64,000 bases of DNA. Source: Melioribacteraceae bacterium (lineage in GTDB: Bacteria; Bacteroidota; Ignavibacteria; Ignavibacteriales; Melioribacteraceae). The notes beneath the pieces were generated by a model. That model did no database searches. It saw nothing but the letters and a program-made list of their open reading frames with translations, and was not told where the DNA came from. This document shows positions 63,265 to 64,000 of this stretch, piece by piece. The translations under genes and the position numbers were made by a program. How positions within the stretch are numbered: the first letter of the stretch is position 1; each line of letters opens with the position of its first letter. The DNA lies in assembly GCA_019638015.1 (NCBI GenBank), contig JAHBUP010000001.1:1706424-1770423 (forward strand), given 5' to 3'.

Positions 63265-63955
63265 AATATTTGATTACTGCGATCTTGGTTTTATTGATTA
63301 TAAGGAAGCCTGGGATCTCCAGAAGATTGTTTTTAATAAAAGATTGAGCGGCGAAATTCCAGATACATTTTTTATGCTCGAGCATCCTCATACTTACACT
63401 TTAGGAAAAGTTGCTGAGAAAGAAAATTTAATAACCAATGAAGAACAATTAAAAGAATTGGGAATTAAAGTTTATAATATTGACCGGGGTGGGGATATAA
63501 CTTATCATGGTCCCGGACAAATTGTTGGTTACCCAATTATTAACCTAAAAGATTGGAAGGAAGATACGCATGAGTATCTTAGAGGACTGGAAGAGATAAT
63601 GATTCAGACTTGCGCTCATTACGGTATTAGTTCTGAGAGAAATTCAAAATATACCGGTGTTTGGATTGGTAATAAAAAAATTGCCGCTATTGGTATTAAA
63701 GTGAGCAGATGGATTACAATGCATGGTTTCGCTTTTAATGTTAATACTGATCTCAATTATTTCGGGGGAATTATCCCATGCGGAATTAAGGATAAAGATG
63801 TAACTTCATTGAGTAGAGAATTGAATCGACAACTAGATATTCAAGAAGTTAAAGGAATACTTCTCCAAAACTTTCAAAAATATTTTGGTTATACCTCCTA
63901 TAAATTGAATGATAGAAAGATTTATTCAGATAATTTTTTAACCATACCTTTGTAA
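63242..63955 (+). CDS. lipB: Octanoyltransferase
   Basis: Lipoyl(octanoyl)-ACP:protein transferase, first step of lipoate synthesis, 237 residues. Seen are R-G-G-D-I-T-Y-H-G-P-G-Q (about 82-93), the catalytic lysine in G-N-K-K-I-A-A-I-G (about 146) and the acyl-accepting cysteine in G-I-I-P-C-G-I (C180). It starts within the last 23 nt of lpdA. lipA is not visible; about 45 bases remain after the stop before the window ends. Confidence 0.94.
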   Translation: MANQSTSKIFDYCDLGFIDYKEAWDLQKIVFNKRLSGEIPDTFFMLEHPHTYTLGKVAEKENLITNEEQLKELGIKVYNIDRGGDITYHGPGQIVGYPIINLKDWKEDTHEYLRGLEEIMIQTCAHYGISSERNSKYTGVWIGNKKIAAIGIKVSRWITMHGFAFNVNTDLNYFGGIIPCGIKDKDVTSLSRELNRQLDIQEVKGILLQNFQKYFGYTSYKLNDRKIYSDNFLTIPL

Positions 63956-64000
63956 CTTGGCGGCTTCGCTTCCTCTATAGAGAACGTTAAGACACAAAGA

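Noticed and set aside
63956..64000. Start of a further gene at the right edge
   Set aside because: Only 45 bases remain after lipB and show no start codon with ribosome site.

Overview
The window is AT-rich and gene-dense, and fits a free-living member of the Ignavibacteria (Bacteroidota/Chlorobi group). Six intact secreted proteins end in the type IX secretion (T9SS) C-terminal sorting domain with the N-P-F-N-P signature. Two sensor proteins have a periplasmic beta-propeller (Reg_prop/Y_Y_Y) architecture. Some promoters fit the Bacteroidota TTG-N19-21-TAnnTTTG pattern, and a leucine-dehydrogenase-type enzyme is present. The taxonomic call is inference; no rRNA gene lies in the window.

Layout. 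1-2899 (minus): partial propeller sensor with PAS and GAF domains, cut by the window edge. 3078-12105: asnS, then the membrane arm of complex I (nuoJKLMN), then the NAD(P)HX repair enzyme and a VanZ-like protein, all close-spaced on one strand. 12235-19365: two tandem TonB-like proteins with matching terminators, an orphan FecE-type ABC ATPase, a YdcF-like protein, leucine dehydrogenase, nusB, a UMF1 transporter and a convergent M50-like membrane protein. 19433-19957: tRNA-Gly and tRNA-Val, a tRNA-Val-like fragment between them, and the decayed C-terminus of a tyrosine integrase, which looks like an old tRNA integration scar. 20351-34585: T9SS cargo block (a repeat-rich 1284-aa protein, two arylsulfotransferase-like proteins, a CotH-kinase/lamin-tail protein), interrupted by DUF1846 and a UroD-like gene. 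35286-39517: pstSCAB-phoU. 39610-50421: housekeeping and mixed genes (S66 carboxypeptidase, HydE, BamD-like lipoprotein, DUF58, histidine kinase, unusual thioredoxin plus thioredoxin reductase, phosphoglucosamine-mutase-like enzyme, endonuclease III, DUF418). 50527-61543: second T9SS block with an orphan frameshifted sorting domain, a propeller histidine kinase with its LuxR-type response regulator, a BspA-like leucine-rich-repeat giant, another decayed sorting domain, and a BACON/LamG protein. 61861-63955: lpdA and lipB.

The most interesting signal is not a gene. Four T9SS sorting domains carry a 28-bp palindrome at the same loop and in the same reading frame, with outer arms related to GTAGAGACGT/ACGTCTCTAC but different centres. 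Two further copies have their arms split by a 21-bp insert, which in one copy is a perfect small hairpin. The two sorting domains without the palindrome are about four codons shorter there. Other loops of the same modules carry heptanucleotide tandem repeats or a different repeat-like insertion. This looks like a family of small palindromic elements that spreads in frame through secretion-signal modules, comparable in principle to the Rickettsia palindromic elements. No mobilising enzyme is visible in the window.
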